Positions 50,262 through 59,358 of a stretch of 64,000 bases of DNA are shown here, piece after piece; the first letter of the stretch is position 1; every line of letters begins with the position of its first letter. Source of the DNA: Desulfosporosinus sp. HMP52 (GTDB lineage: Bacteria; Bacillota; Desulfitobacteriia; Desulfitobacteriales; Desulfitobacteriaceae). Under the pieces are notes generated by a model, which saw only the letters and a list, made by a program, of their open reading frames with translations, did not search any database and was not told the origin of the DNA. The position numbers and the translations under genes were made by a program. The stretch lies in the NCBI RefSeq assembly GCF_000765145.1, contig NZ_JMGA01000022.1, positions 89,576-153,575 of the forward strand, given 5' to 3'.

Positions 50262-50271
50262 GGAGGCAACA

Positions 50272-51486
50272 ATGCAAGTATATGGAATGCGCTGGGTTGC
50301 GATTAATAATTTGCAAGAATCTAGGATAGCCTTGACACAGATAGGATCCGATCCGGGAGGAGTAGCCCAAATGGCCGGCAAGGGAATAGGGCGTGCTATA
50401 AAATTAGAGCAGGTTCCGTTGCGAGTAGCCCATATTCTCAAACAAGAGATGCTTTCCGTTGGAGGGGATGCTGCTGTACACCGGGAGGTAATAACTAATA
50501 ACATAGATGCAACAGATGTCATGTTATTAGGTACAGTACGGCAATTAGAACACCTGGCGAAGAAGGTGCTGGCACAACCATTTGGACTTAAGAGCCTTGG
50601 ACATGCTCTTAAGCAACTTCTGACTGATTTAGAGCCAGCCAATATCCGTAGTATAAATTGCCGTGGAAAGGAACTTATTCTGGGGGGGCGTACCCTGGTA
50701 ATGGGGATTTTAAATGTAACTCCGGATTCGTTTTCTGATGGCGGCAAATTCAATAGCTTAGAAGACGCCGTCCTTCAAGCGGAATGCATGATAGAAAATG
50801 GCGCAGATATTCTAGATATTGGTGGAGAGTCAACACGACCAAACTATTCGGGCATTAGTGCCGAAGAGGAATGGATGCGCTTAGAACCGATATTAAGGAT
50901 GCTGCTAGAACGAGTAAATATTCCCATTTCAGTAGATACCTATAAGGCTAGTGTAGCGGCTAAAGCTCTTGAAGCAGGGGCCCACATGATTAATGATGTA
51001 TGGGGATTGCAAAAAGACCCGGATATGGCCAAAGTTGTCGGTGATTTCCAAGTTCCTGTTGTTGTTATGCACAATCAAGATGGAACGGCCTATCATCACT
51101 TGATGGGCGATATTTTTGCATTTTTACAAAAGAGCATTGAATTAGCTGAATCCTATGGCTTAGAGAGAGATCAAATTATTGTTGATCCGGGAATTGGATT
51201 TGGGAAAACGACGGAACAAAATCTTGAGGTCATGGCTCGCTTGGCTGAGTTTAAGACATTAGGGCATCCAGTATTATTAGGGACTTCGCGTAAGTCAATG
51301 ATTGGTAATACCTTAAACCTGCCCGTCAATGAGCGCTTAGAGGGGACACTGGCCACCAGCGTTTTAGGGATTGTTTCTGGTGTGGATATTATTCGTGTTC
51401 ACGACGTTAAGGCTAATAAAAGAGCAATGCAAATGGCCGATGCGATTGTAAGGGGACAGAGAGGAGCGGGCTATGTCGGGGCATGA
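50272..51486 (+). CDS. folP: Dihydropteroate synthase with N-terminal extension
   Basis: Joins p-aminobenzoate to the pterin pyrophosphate in folate synthesis; 404 residues. The TIM-barrel DHPS domain begins around residue 138, with GILNVTPDSFSDGG (145-158), DIGGESTRP, ISVDTYKA, MINDVWG, VVVMHN, DPGIGFGKT and LLGTSRKS all present. The first 135 residues are an extension with no membrane segment or known motif (ATDVMLLGTVRQLEHLAKKV within it), found also in other clostridial DHPS. It overlaps folB by 14 bases. Confidence 0.94.
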   Translation: MQVYGMRWVAINNLQESRIALTQIGSDPGGVAQMAGKGIGRAIKLEQVPLRVAHILKQEMLSVGGDAAVHREVITNNIDATDVMLLGTVRQLEHLAKKVLAQPFGLKSLGHALKQLLTDLEPANIRSINCRGKELILGGRTLVMGILNVTPDSFSDGGKFNSLEDAVLQAECMIENGADILDIGGESTRPNYSGISAEEEWMRLEPILRMLLERVNIPISVDTYKASVAAKALEAGAHMINDVWGLQKDPDMAKVVGDFQVPVVVMHNQDGTAYHHLMGDIFAFLQKSIELAESYGLERDQIIVDPGIGFGKTTEQNLEVMARLAEFKTLGHPVLLGTSRKSMIGNTLNLPVNERLEGTLATSVLGIVSGVDIIRVHDVKANKRAMQMADAIVRGQRGAGYVGA

Positions 51487-51838
51487 TGTTATTCATTTAA
51501 GGGGACTGGAATTTTATGCATACCATGGAGTGATGCCGGAAGAGCAGGTATTGGGACAGAGATTCTTAATCGATCTGGATCTTTTTCACAATTTGCAGAA
51601 GGCAGGTTCTTCAGATAATGTGGATGATACTATTCATTATGGTGAAGTATATCAAGTGATTAAAACATGCGTAACTGAAGGCAGATATCTGTTAATAGAA
51701 CGCCTGGCGGAAGAGATTGCCCAGAGAGTACTAGATCAGTTTGCCTGTAAGTCGCTGCGAGTAGAAGTGCATAAACCACAAGCGCCTATTCAAGGTCTTT
51801 TTAAGGATGTTTCAGTGGAGATTTGGCGAAGCAGGTGA
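51473..51838 (+). CDS. folB: Dihydroneopterin aldolase
   Basis: Second folate enzyme; 121 residues with GLEFYAYHGVMPEEQVLGQRF, DTIHYGEVYQVI, LIERLAEEIAQRVL and EVHKPQAPIQG, all usual. The order folP-folB-folK is that of the Bacillus folate operon. Start ATG 51473 overlaps folP. Confidence 0.95.
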   Translation: MSGHDVIHLRGLEFYAYHGVMPEEQVLGQRFLIDLDLFHNLQKAGSSDNVDDTIHYGEVYQVIKTCVTEGRYLLIERLAEEIAQRVLDQFACKSLRVEVHKPQAPIQGLFKDVSVEIWRSR

Positions 51839-51842
51839 TTGA

Positions 51843-52319
51843 ATGAGATCGTTCTTAGGATTAGGAAGTAATCTGGGGGATCGAGGATATTATCTCAGCG
51901 AGGCTATTTCAGCTTTGGAAGGCCCAGCTATTAAAGTTATTACCTCATCTCGTATCTATGAAACCGAACCCTGGGGAAGACTAGACCAACCTTTATTCTG
52001 GAATCAGGTCGTGGAAGTCGAGACAAGCTTAGAACCACTGGAACTCCTTCATGTTTGTCAGGAAATTGAACTTCGCTTAGGGAGAGTCCGCAAAGAACAT
52101 TGGGGGTCAAGAACGATTGACATTGACCTGCTTATTTATGATAATAGGGTTAGTGAGTCTGAAGAGTTAAGATTGCCTCATCCGTATTTGGAAGAACGAG
52201 CTTTTGTTCTTGCCCCTTTGCGGGAAATAGCTCCGGAACTCGTTTTGCCTTCCGGAAGATCAATAAATGAAGTTGATGGGGAAGGGAAGGTCTATCCTCT
52301 GACCATAAATAAACAATAA
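51843..52319 (+). CDS. folK: 6-hydroxymethyl-7,8-dihydropterin pyrophosphokinase
   Basis: Makes the pyrophosphate ester used by folP; 158 residues. LGLGSNLGDRGYYLSEAI, PWGRLDQPLFWNQVVEVE, WGSRTIDIDLLIYDN and LPHPYLEERAFVLAPL are all present, including the Mg-binding DIDLL. Three bases separate it from folB. No terminator with a clear T run follows, but an RNA structure stands 140 bases downstream. Confidence 0.96.
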   Translation: MRSFLGLGSNLGDRGYYLSEAISALEGPAIKVITSSRIYETEPWGRLDQPLFWNQVVEVETSLEPLELLHVCQEIELRLGRVRKEHWGSRTIDIDLLIYDNRVSESEELRLPHPYLEERAFVLAPLREIAPELVLPSGRSINEVDGEGKVYPLTINKQ

Positions 52320-52458
52320 ATCTAATTGGACAATATCAAACCATGAATTGTACTTAATTAGATTAAAAAATATTTGCACGATGTCAGAATTATAAGAAAT
52401 ATGTTAAAATTTATACAGATTTAAATTCAGTATGACAGTGTTTTTTAGTTAAATAATC

Positions 52459-52527
52459 AGCCCGCTTGGATCTTGAAGACCGAGACGGAGGGAACGATAT
52501 CCTTCACGCTCGTGGGGGTATTTTTTT
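52459..52527 (+). ncRNA. Probable pan RNA motif (structured leader of the pantothenate genes)
   Basis: A hairpin element stands about 55 bases before the panG-panC-panD run. CGAG (52481-52484) pairs with CTCG (52508-52512), GGAGG with CCTTC inside, and the two stems are separated by a symmetric ACG/ACG internal loop. CCCGC at 52461 can extend the stem with GTGGG at 52513. A T run follows at 52521-52527, so the 3' side can also end transcription. The pan motif described for Firmicutes consists of such a hairpin with conserved unpaired A residues, upstream of pan genes. I match position and shape, not a computed covariance score. Confidence 0.5.
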
Positions 52528-52580
52528 GTTGTTCGACAGTTACTTAAGTTTGAATAGTTAATTATGAGAAGGAGATCGGG

Positions 52581-53441
52581 ATGAAATTTGGGGTTATTGG
52601 AGCAGGAATTGTAGGAACTGCTTTAGCGGTACAGTTGACGAAGGCGGGACATCAGTGCGTAGGGGTGCATACCCGAAGTCGTCTCTCTTATGAACGTTTT
52701 CGAGGTTTTATCAACAAGGATCATCTGCAGTTAGAGGAACTTGTGCCAGCAGTTGATTGTTTATTTGTTACGACTCAGGATGGGATAATCCCTTTGATTG
52801 CGGAAAGTTTGGTCGCCAAAAAGCTTGTTGTTCCTGGCCAAGTCTGGATTCATTGCTCGGGATCCCTTCCTTCGACAATTTTACGTGTTCAGAAAGATTT
52901 GCCCGTCAGGTGCTTATCATTACACCCACTGCAAGCCTTTGCAAGTGTAGAGAATGCGTTGATGATCCTGTCGGGAACTCATTTTGGCGTAGAAGGCGAG
53001 GAAGAGGAACTAGGTACAGATATTGTAAAAGATCTAGGTGGTATCCCACATAAGATTTTGGCTAGCGAAAAGACTCTTTATCATGCCGGTGCAGTTGTTG
53101 CCTCAAATTACTTGGCGGTTCTTGCTTCGATAGCGGTAGACCTTTTTGCTGAGGCAGGTATTCCAAGAGACGAAGCATTAGCTTCGTTATTGCCACTAAT
53201 GCAAGGAACCCTCTCTAATTTAGAGCGAGTTGGGTTACCCCAAGCGTTAACAGGTCCAATTGCTCGAGGAGATGCTCAAGTGGTAAAAGGACATTTAGAC
53301 CAACTGCCGCCTAGGCTTACAGAGATTTATAAGGGTTTAGGGTTGAAAGCTTTAGAGTTAGGGGAAAGCAAGAGATCTATTCAAGGCTTAAATTATTCTC
53401 CGGAAGAGCTTGATATGTTAAGAAGGCTGCTTGGTGGATAA
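52581..53441 (+). CDS. Rossmann-like DUF2520 protein, candidate alternative ketopantoate reductase (PanG)
   Basis: A 286-residue NAD(P)-binding protein: GVIGAGIVGTALAVQLTKAG is the dinucleotide loop (residues 3-22), VDCLFVTTQDGIIPLI, HCSGSLPS and the conserved LHPLQAFAS follow. The C-terminal DUF2520 helical part starts around residue 155 (LYHAGAVVASNYLAVL) and has GPIARGD. It resembles Rossmann/DUF2520 proteins; in Francisella and several Gram-positives a protein of this type (PanG) replaces PanE. Here it leads the panC-panD operon right behind the pan RNA, which supports that role. No panE or panB is in the window. The assignment is partly inference. Confidence 0.72.
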   Translation: MKFGVIGAGIVGTALAVQLTKAGHQCVGVHTRSRLSYERFRGFINKDHLQLEELVPAVDCLFVTTQDGIIPLIAESLVAKKLVVPGQVWIHCSGSLPSTILRVQKDLPVRCLSLHPLQAFASVENALMILSGTHFGVEGEEEELGTDIVKDLGGIPHKILASEKTLYHAGAVVASNYLAVLASIAVDLFAEAGIPRDEALASLLPLMQGTLSNLERVGLPQALTGPIARGDAQVVKGHLDQLPPRLTEIYKGLGLKALELGESKRSIQGLNYSPEELDMLRRLLGG

Positions 53442-53481
53442 TTGCTTAAACCGTTTTTCCTAAAGAAAGGTGGAATGTCAA

Positions 53482-54339
53482 ATGAAGAGAACGTCTCGTA
53501 TATCCGATCTGCGTAATATTATAACTGAAGAAAAAAACCGGGGGCGAAAAATTGCTTTTGTCCCTACTATGGGTTTTTTACATCATGGACATCTGACCTT
53601 AATTGACCAAGCTAAAGAAACCGGAGCATTTTTGGTAGTGAGCATTTTTGTTAACCCCTTACAATTTGGCCCTAATGAAGATTTGACACGTTATCCTAGA
53701 GACATAGAACGTGATGCTCTTTTAGTTGAGGCAGCCGGGGTTGATGTCCTTTTCCATCCGACGGTTGAGGAGATGTATCCTGAAAAAATGGTAACGTTTG
53801 TAGAAGTCGGAGAATTAGATGCCATGCTGTGCGGGGCAAACCGTCCTGGGCATTTTCGTGGCGTAGCAACGGTGGTCAATAAGTTGTTCAATATTGTTCA
53901 ACCGGATATGGCTTTTTTTGGACAGAAAGACTATCAGCAGTATCAAATTATTAAACGAATGGTTAATGATCTTAGTCTTCCGATTCAGATTTGTCCTGTT
54001 CCCATTGTGCGTGAAGACGATGGATTGGCGATGAGCTCGCGAAATGTCTTCTTAAATCCTGAACAACGGCAGGAAGCCTTAATTCTGTCTCAGAGCCTTA
54101 ATGAAGCAGAGAGAAGCATTCAAATGGGGCAGAAATCAGCTCGGGAAATTGAAGAACAGATAAAAAAGAGTATAACCTTAAAAAGTCAAGGGGTCATTGA
54201 CTATGTTGAAGTCAGGGACGCTAGTGACTTGACTGAAGTGACAGATATTAGGCAACCAGTTTTAATTGCTTTGGCCGTTAAATTTGGGACAACCCGTTTA
54301 ATTGATAATAAGGTTGTGGAGGTTAAGCAGGATGTATAG
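53482..54339 (+). CDS. panC: Pantothenate synthetase
   Basis: Condenses pantoate and beta-alanine using ATP; 285 residues. [14 protein letters not shown] carries the HIGH-like motif (HHGH; often HEGH), [47 protein letters not shown] and [15 protein letters not shown] are all there. ATG 53482 has AAGGTGG eight bases ahead; GTG 53470 overlaps that RBS. The stop overlaps panD. Confidence 0.96.
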   Translation: MKRTSRISDLRNIITEEKNRGRKIAFVPTMGFLHHGHLTLIDQAKETGAFLVVSIFVNPLQFGPNEDLTRYPRDIERDALLVEAAGVDVLFHPTVEEMYPEKMVTFVEVGELDAMLCGANRPGHFRGVATVVNKLFNIVQPDMAFFGQKDYQQYQIIKRMVNDLSLPIQICPVPIVREDDGLAMSSRNVFLNPEQRQEALILSQSLNEAERSIQMGQKSAREIEEQIKKSITLKSQGVIDYVEVRDASDLTEVTDIRQPVLIALAVKFGTTRLIDNKVVEVKQDV

Positions 54340-54715
54340 AACAATGATGAAATCAAAAATTCATAAGGCGGTAGTAACTGAGGCAAATCTCCATTATGTA
54401 GGCAGTATTACAATTGATAGCGCTTTAATGGAATTGGCGGATTTATTAGAAAATGAAAAGGTTCAAGTAGTTAACAATAATAATGGAGAAAGACTCGAAA
54501 CTTATGTTATTCCTGGAGAGAGGAATTCAGGAGTAATCTGCTTGAATGGTGCAGCTGCCCGTAAGGTGCATGTTGGAGATGAAGTTATCATTATTTCCTA
54601 TGCCGTCTTAACCGATGAAATAGCTCGGCGGTATACCCCAAAAGTTGTCTTTGTTAATGAGAAGAATCAGGAGACCAAGATTTCTGATCGGGAAGTCCAT
54701 GGGCAGAAGGCTTGA
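54332..54715 (+). CDS. panD: Aspartate 1-decarboxylase (pyruvoyl type)
   Basis: Makes beta-alanine from aspartate; 127 residues from ATG 54332, the exact family length. The self-cleavage site is Gly24-Ser25 in HYVGSITID, the same numbering as in E. coli, which supports this start. [20 protein letters not shown] and [10 protein letters not shown] complete the fold. The start ATG overlaps the panC stop and is 9 bases behind GGAGG. Confidence 0.96.
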   Translation: MYRTMMKSKIHKAVVTEANLHYVGSITIDSALMELADLLENEKVQVVNNNNGERLETYVIPGERNSGVICLNGAAARKVHVGDEVIIISYAVLTDEIARRYTPKVVFVNEKNQETKISDREVHGQKA

Positions 54716-54794
54716 CAAAGCCAAATGCGTTAACTAAGGTGTAAGCTTAAGGCCTTGGCTATTTGTATTAGTCACTTAGGAAGGGTGTAAAGAT

Positions 54795-55721
54795 ATGAAT
54801 TATAGCATAAGTCGCGACTTATTCGAAAGTTTAGCTGGGGAAATTCAAGAACTAAAAAAAGAACGCAAAGCAGTTATTTTGGCCCACTATTATCAGCGGC
54901 CAGAGGTTCAGGATATTGCTGATTTTGTTGGAGATTCTCTGCAATTAAGTCAACAAGCGGCTGACACTGATGCAGAAGTGATTGTCTTTTGTGGAGTCCA
55001 TTTTATGGCGGAAAGTGCTGCTCTTTTATCCCCTGATAAAGTCGTCATATTACCCGAGTTGAATGCGGGTTGCCCTATGGCAGATATGGTTGATGTAGAG
55101 GGGTTACGGGCGTATAAAAAGAGAGTTCCCGGAGTTCAAGTGGTTTGTTATGTTAATTCCTCAGCAGAAGTTAAAGCCGAGAGCGATATTTGTTGTACTT
55201 CCTCAAATGCAGTTAAAGTAGTACAGTCTTTAGCCGGGGAGGATATTTTATTTATTCCCGATGAAAATCTTGGGCGATACGCTGCCAAAATCTTGGGACG
55301 TTCACTTCAGTTATGGCCTGGTTATTGCAAAACACATCACCGCTTGACTAACGATGACATTGAGGCGGTAAAAAAAGAGCATCCCTCGGCTAAGGTTATT
55401 GTGCATCCGGAATGTCGTGAAGAAATATGCCAAGTGGCAGATTATATAGGCTCTACTGCAGGCTTAATCACCTATGCAAAGAACTCTGAAAATCAAGAGT
55501 TTATAGTAGGTACAGAGTCAGGGATATTACATCAACTCCACAAAGTTTGTCCAGAGAAAAAATTCTATCTTGCTTCAGAACGACTGGTTTGTCCAAATAT
55601 GAAGATGACAACCTTAGAAAAGGTTCGCGATGGACTAAAAAACCTCTCTCCCCGGGTTACCGTGGAAGAGGATATTCGAGTAAAAGCCAAAGCGACACTA
55701 GAGCGAATGCTGGCCTTGTAA
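54795..55721 (+). CDS. nadA: Quinolinate synthase
   Basis: [4Fe-4S] enzyme that condenses iminoaspartate with dihydroxyacetone phosphate; 308 residues. HYYQRPEVQDIADFVGDSL, VFCGVHFMAESA (first cluster Cys), PELNAGCPMADM, CTSSNAVKVV (second), VHPECREE, GTESGILHQL and LVCPNMKMTTLE (third) are all present. Start of the nadA-nadB-nadC-birA run for de novo NAD synthesis. Confidence 0.96.
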   Translation: MNYSISRDLFESLAGEIQELKKERKAVILAHYYQRPEVQDIADFVGDSLQLSQQAADTDAEVIVFCGVHFMAESAALLSPDKVVILPELNAGCPMADMVDVEGLRAYKKRVPGVQVVCYVNSSAEVKAESDICCTSSNAVKVVQSLAGEDILFIPDENLGRYAAKILGRSLQLWPGYCKTHHRLTNDDIEAVKKEHPSAKVIVHPECREEICQVADYIGSTAGLITYAKNSENQEFIVGTESGILHQLHKVCPEKKFYLASERLVCPNMKMTTLEKVRDGLKNLSPRVTVEEDIRVKAKATLERMLAL

Positions 55722-55739
55722 GCAGCAGAAGAGCAGGGG

Positions 55740-57386
55740 ATGGGTGTTTTGAGACGATATTTGTGCCCTTGGTCTAAATCAGGGGTAGAGGTCTTTGAAT
55801 CGGACGTACTCGTATTAGGAAGTGGTATAGCGGGTCTATATACTGCAATTAAAGCAAGTGAGGATTTTCAGGTTACGGTTCTGACCAAAAAAACTATTAA
55901 AGAAAGCAATACTGAACATGCACAAGGTGGGATCGCAGCAGCCATTGATGAGGCTGACTCACCTACGCTGCATTTGAAGGACACTCTAAAAGCAGGTGCA
56001 GGCCTCTGTGATCCGTTAACGGTTAAAATCTTAGTCGAAGAGGGCGTTATTTGTGTTGAAGAGCTCATGGGTATGGGGGCTCAGTTTGATTATCAGAATG
56101 GAGAGCTTGCTCTCACTCGTGAAGGTGCCCATAGTCAAAAACGTATACTTCACGCCTTAGGGGATTCTACTGGCTGGGAAATTGAGCGGGCCTTAGTTGC
56201 TAAGGTTAAGTCAACTCCCGAGATTAGTACTTTTGAAGATCGTTTTGTAATTGACTTGTTAGAAAATGTTCAAGGGGATATTATCGGTGCCTTAGTTTTG
56301 AACGGGGAGACTGGAAAACTGGAAGGACATCTGGCAAATGCAGTGGTTCTGGCAACAGGCGGTTTGGGTCAGGTCTATAGCTTTACCACTAATCCTAATG
56401 TTGCAACTGGTGATGGAATGGCGGTAGCGTTACGTGCTGGTGCGGATTTGATGGACATGGAATTTGTCCAATTTCACCCAACAGCATTATTAATTCCCAA
56501 TGCTCCCCGCTTTCTTATCTCTGAGGCTGTACGTGGTGAAGGTGCACATTTAATCAACGCTAAAGGTTCACGCTTTATGGATAAGATTGATGGGAAAGAG
56601 CTTGCTGCACGAGATATTGTGGCCCGAGGAATTTGGGAAGAAATGAATCAAGGCTCGGTTTATCTGGATTTTCGCCCTATCGGAGAGAAGCGAATTCTTG
56701 AGAGATTCCCCAACATTTACAAGACCTGTTTGAAGTATGGTGTAGATGTATTAACAATGCCTTTGCCAGTTGCCCCGGCGGCTCACTATATGATGGGCGG
56801 GATTGCCACAAACTCATACGGTGAAACCAGTCTGTCTCAGCTTTATGCAGCAGGAGAATGTGCTTGTAATGGGGTTCATGGGGCTAATCGGTTAGCAAGC
56901 AACTCTTTATTAGATGGACTTGTATTCGGTGGACGTATCGTTAAAAGGATAAGAGATAGATTTGATGGTAAACGACCAGTCTGGGAAGAGGTTGAGAGTC
57001 CTGAAGATAGTCAATCCAGAATTAAAGCTGGAACAAATCTGTCTAAGCAGTTATCATGTTTGAGCTTGCGCAAGGAAATTCAAGACTTAATGTGGAGTCG
57101 AGTTGGTATTTTGAGGAATGAAGAGGGTCTCAATGAAGCAGCAAGGTTGCTTGCGGATTGGGAGCACGAGGTTTTCTTAACTCCTTCCGTGGATGACTAT
57201 GAAACAGCCAATATGTTGATAATTGGGGCAGCTATTACTAGAGCAGCATTGGATCGCAAAGAAAGTCGAGGGGGACATTTCCGTTCGGACTACCCGTTGC
57301 GGCTTGATGAGTCGTGGCAGAAGCACTCTCTTCAACGTAAGGAGGATAATTATGTACGCTACATTTCAGTTTCAAGAGCTGATTGA
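55740..57386 (+). CDS. nadB: L-aspartate oxidase
   Basis: FAD enzyme that oxidises aspartate to iminoaspartate; 548 residues. FAD loop VLVLGSGIAGLYTAIKA, the substrate loop EHAQGGIAAAID, ATGGLGQVYSFTTNPN, QFHPTALL, GEGAHLIN and HGANRLASNSLLDGLVFG. In anaerobes it is thought to use fumarate rather than oxygen as acceptor. ATG 55740 follows AGCAGGGG. It overlaps nadC by 35 bases. Confidence 0.96.
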   Translation: MGVLRRYLCPWSKSGVEVFESDVLVLGSGIAGLYTAIKASEDFQVTVLTKKTIKESNTEHAQGGIAAAIDEADSPTLHLKDTLKAGAGLCDPLTVKILVEEGVICVEELMGMGAQFDYQNGELALTREGAHSQKRILHALGDSTGWEIERALVAKVKSTPEISTFEDRFVIDLLENVQGDIIGALVLNGETGKLEGHLANAVVLATGGLGQVYSFTTNPNVATGDGMAVALRAGADLMDMEFVQFHPTALLIPNAPRFLISEAVRGEGAHLINAKGSRFMDKIDGKELAARDIVARGIWEEMNQGSVYLDFRPIGEKRILERFPNIYKTCLKYGVDVLTMPLPVAPAAHYMMGGIATNSYGETSLSQLYAAGECACNGVHGANRLASNSLLDGLVFGGRIVKRIRDRFDGKRPVWEEVESPEDSQSRIKAGTNLSKQLSCLSLRKEIQDLMWSRVGILRNEEGLNEAARLLADWEHEVFLTPSVDDYETANMLIIGAAITRAALDRKESRGGHFRSDYPLRLDESWQKHSLQRKEDNYVRYISVSRAD

Positions 57387-58224
57387 TCGAGCGTTGATAG
57401 AAGATATCGGGACCGGGGATCTTAGCACTAGGATTTTCCCGGATGATCTTACAAGCATGGCCAAATTGTACGCAAAACAAGAAGGGGTAGTTGCTGGGCT
57501 GGAGCTTGTTGAGCAGGTTTTTCAGCGTGTAGACCCGAGGATTAGGGTTTGTAAACTGGTTAGAGATGGTTATGAGGTGAAGGTTGGGGAGGTCGTAATA
57601 GAGCTTGACGGGCCTCTCAGCGGTATTTTACAGGGCGAAAGAACAGCCTTGAATTTTCTGCAGCATCTTTCCGGAATCGCTACGGCAACCAAACGGGCTG
57701 TTGACCAAGTTTCAGGCCTATCAACTTGTATAGTTGATACCCGAAAGACCCTCCCAGGCTGGCGTTCTTTACAGAAATATGCAGTTAGAGTCGGAGGTGG
57801 ACAGAACCATCGCTTTGGTCTCTATGATGCAGTGATGCTAAAAGATAATCATCTCACGGCAGTAGGTGGCTTAACAGAAGCCGTTAAAAGGGTAAGGACT
57901 ACAATTGGACATATGATCAAGATCGAGGTTGAGTGTGAAACAATGGAACAGGTAGAGGAAGCTGTAGCCTGCGGTGTCGACGTAATTATGCTGGATAATA
58001 TGCTAATTGACGAAATGCAGGCAGCGGTTCAGTACATCGATGGGCGGGCAATTGTTGAGGCTTCAGGGGGAATTCAGGAGAACCAACTTCGCCAGGTGGC
58101 GGAGACAGGGGTTGACCTAATTTCAATTGGGGCATTGACACATTCAGTTAGGGCAATGGACTTTAGTCTTGATATAGGAGAAATAAAGGCTACAACCAGA
58201 GCAAGTTGGGAAAGAGGATCTTAA
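57352..58224 (+). CDS. nadC: Quinolinate phosphoribosyltransferase
   Basis: Turns quinolinate and PRPP into nicotinate mononucleotide; 290 residues. RALIEDIGTGDLSTR, ERTALNFLQHLSGIAT, DTRKTLPGWRSLQKYAV, GGGQNHRFGLYDAVMLKDNH, IEVECETMEQ and EASGGIQ. ATG 57352 has TAAGGAGGATAAT as RBS. Its start lies inside nadB. Confidence 0.96.
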   Translation: MYATFQFQELIDRALIEDIGTGDLSTRIFPDDLTSMAKLYAKQEGVVAGLELVEQVFQRVDPRIRVCKLVRDGYEVKVGEVVIELDGPLSGILQGERTALNFLQHLSGIATATKRAVDQVSGLSTCIVDTRKTLPGWRSLQKYAVRVGGGQNHRFGLYDAVMLKDNHLTAVGGLTEAVKRVRTTIGHMIKIEVECETMEQVEEAVACGVDVIMLDNMLIDEMQAAVQYIDGRAIVEASGGIQENQLRQVAETGVDLISIGALTHSVRAMDFSLDIGEIKATTRASWERGS

Positions 58225-59202
58225 ATGTTGCGTGATGACATCCTTTATCTTTTGACGGCACATTCAGAAGAAGTAGTGTCTGGTCAGAGAATAAGCAACC
58301 AATTAAATGTCACTCGAGCTGCTGTCTGGAAACAGATTAAGATATTAAGGGAAGAAGGCTTTGCAATTGAGGCCCAAACCAAGAATGGCTACCGATTATT
58401 GAAAACCCCTCTTGCTTTAAATGAGTGGGTATTTAAGCAGGCGTTGAGTACCCAAGCATTAGGAAGAGTAGTTGATTTTTCTGATGAACTATCATCGACA
58501 AATGATCGGGCAAAAGAGCTGGCTCGCCAAGGCGCCTTACACGGACTGACTGTGTTGGCAAGTCGACAGCAAGCGGGGCGAGGAAGGCTTCAACGGCAAT
58601 GGGAGTCTCCTGCAGGGGGACTATGGATGTCCGTTGTTCTAAGGCCAAACCTGTCGTTGGCGGATGCTTCTAAAATAACCCTTGCGGCAAGTGTGGCGAT
58701 TGTAGACACTGTGCAGGAGCTTTTTGAGTTGTCTATAGGGATCAAATGGCCAAATGATCTTATTTATAAAGGACAGAAACTGGCTGGAATTCTTGGAGAA
58801 GTTGTAGGCGAGTGGAATACAGTTCAAACTTTAATTCTGGGAATAGGGGTAAATGGCAATTTTCCCCGGAAGCAATTGAATAATACATTTCCGGCTACGA
58901 CTCTTCAAGAAATTTTAGGGTTTGACATAGATCTTAATTTATTAGCTGCAAAGATCTTAGAGAACCTTGAAAGAGAATTAATCTTTCTCGAGGAAAAAAA
59001 GTTTGATGAGTTGAGATCTAAATGGACGAAAAGAGCCATTGGTTTAGGTGAAGGGGTGAGAATATTCCGGGGAGAGAACGTAATTGAAGGTGTCTTTAAA
59101 GGGATCTCAATTGATGGGGCACTAATCTTAGAAACTGGAAACGAAGAGATAACGTTTTCTGCAGGAGAGATCAAACTACGGTCCAAACAGGGATATTTTT
59201 AA
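58225..59202 (+). CDS. birA: Bifunctional biotin protein ligase / biotin repressor
   Basis: A 325-residue BirA: N-terminal HTH (residues 1-65; GQRISNQLNVTRAAVWKQIKIL is the core), catalytic domain with the ATP/biotin loop SRQQAGRGRLQRQWESP, GLWMSVVLRP, IKWPNDLIYKGQKLAGILGE and a C-terminal SH3-like cap. It loads biotin on acceptor proteins and represses biotin genes. ATG directly follows the nadC TAA. Confidence 0.95.
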   Translation: MLRDDILYLLTAHSEEVVSGQRISNQLNVTRAAVWKQIKILREEGFAIEAQTKNGYRLLKTPLALNEWVFKQALSTQALGRVVDFSDELSSTNDRAKELARQGALHGLTVLASRQQAGRGRLQRQWESPAGGLWMSVVLRPNLSLADASKITLAASVAIVDTVQELFELSIGIKWPNDLIYKGQKLAGILGEVVGEWNTVQTLILGIGVNGNFPRKQLNNTFPATTLQEILGFDIDLNLLAAKILENLERELIFLEEKKFDELRSKWTKRAIGLGEGVRIFRGENVIEGVFKGISIDGALILETGNEEITFSAGEIKLRSKQGYF

Positions 59203-59340
59203 CTTTTACACGCGGATCCTTTCATCGAAGTCTGGCTTCCTTTTAGTGTTTTACCAGTATTAGTCATTATGTTAGGAATTATTCTTGATGTCGTATATGG
59301 ATCAGCAGCGATTGGGTTTGATCTAGTCGTAGGATCTTGA
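59203..59340 (+). other. Open in-frame hydrophobic remnant between birA and coaX
   Basis: Directly after the birA stop, in the same frame, 45 codons remain open to a TGA at 59338-59340. They read as a hydrophobic stretch (FSVLPVLVIMLGIILDVV) ending with GSAAIGFDLVVGS. The only ATG (59269) gives 23 residues without an RBS. It may be the tail of a decayed membrane-protein gene or chance. Confidence 0.3.
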
Positions 59341-59358
59341 ACTAAAAGGAGAGGTATT

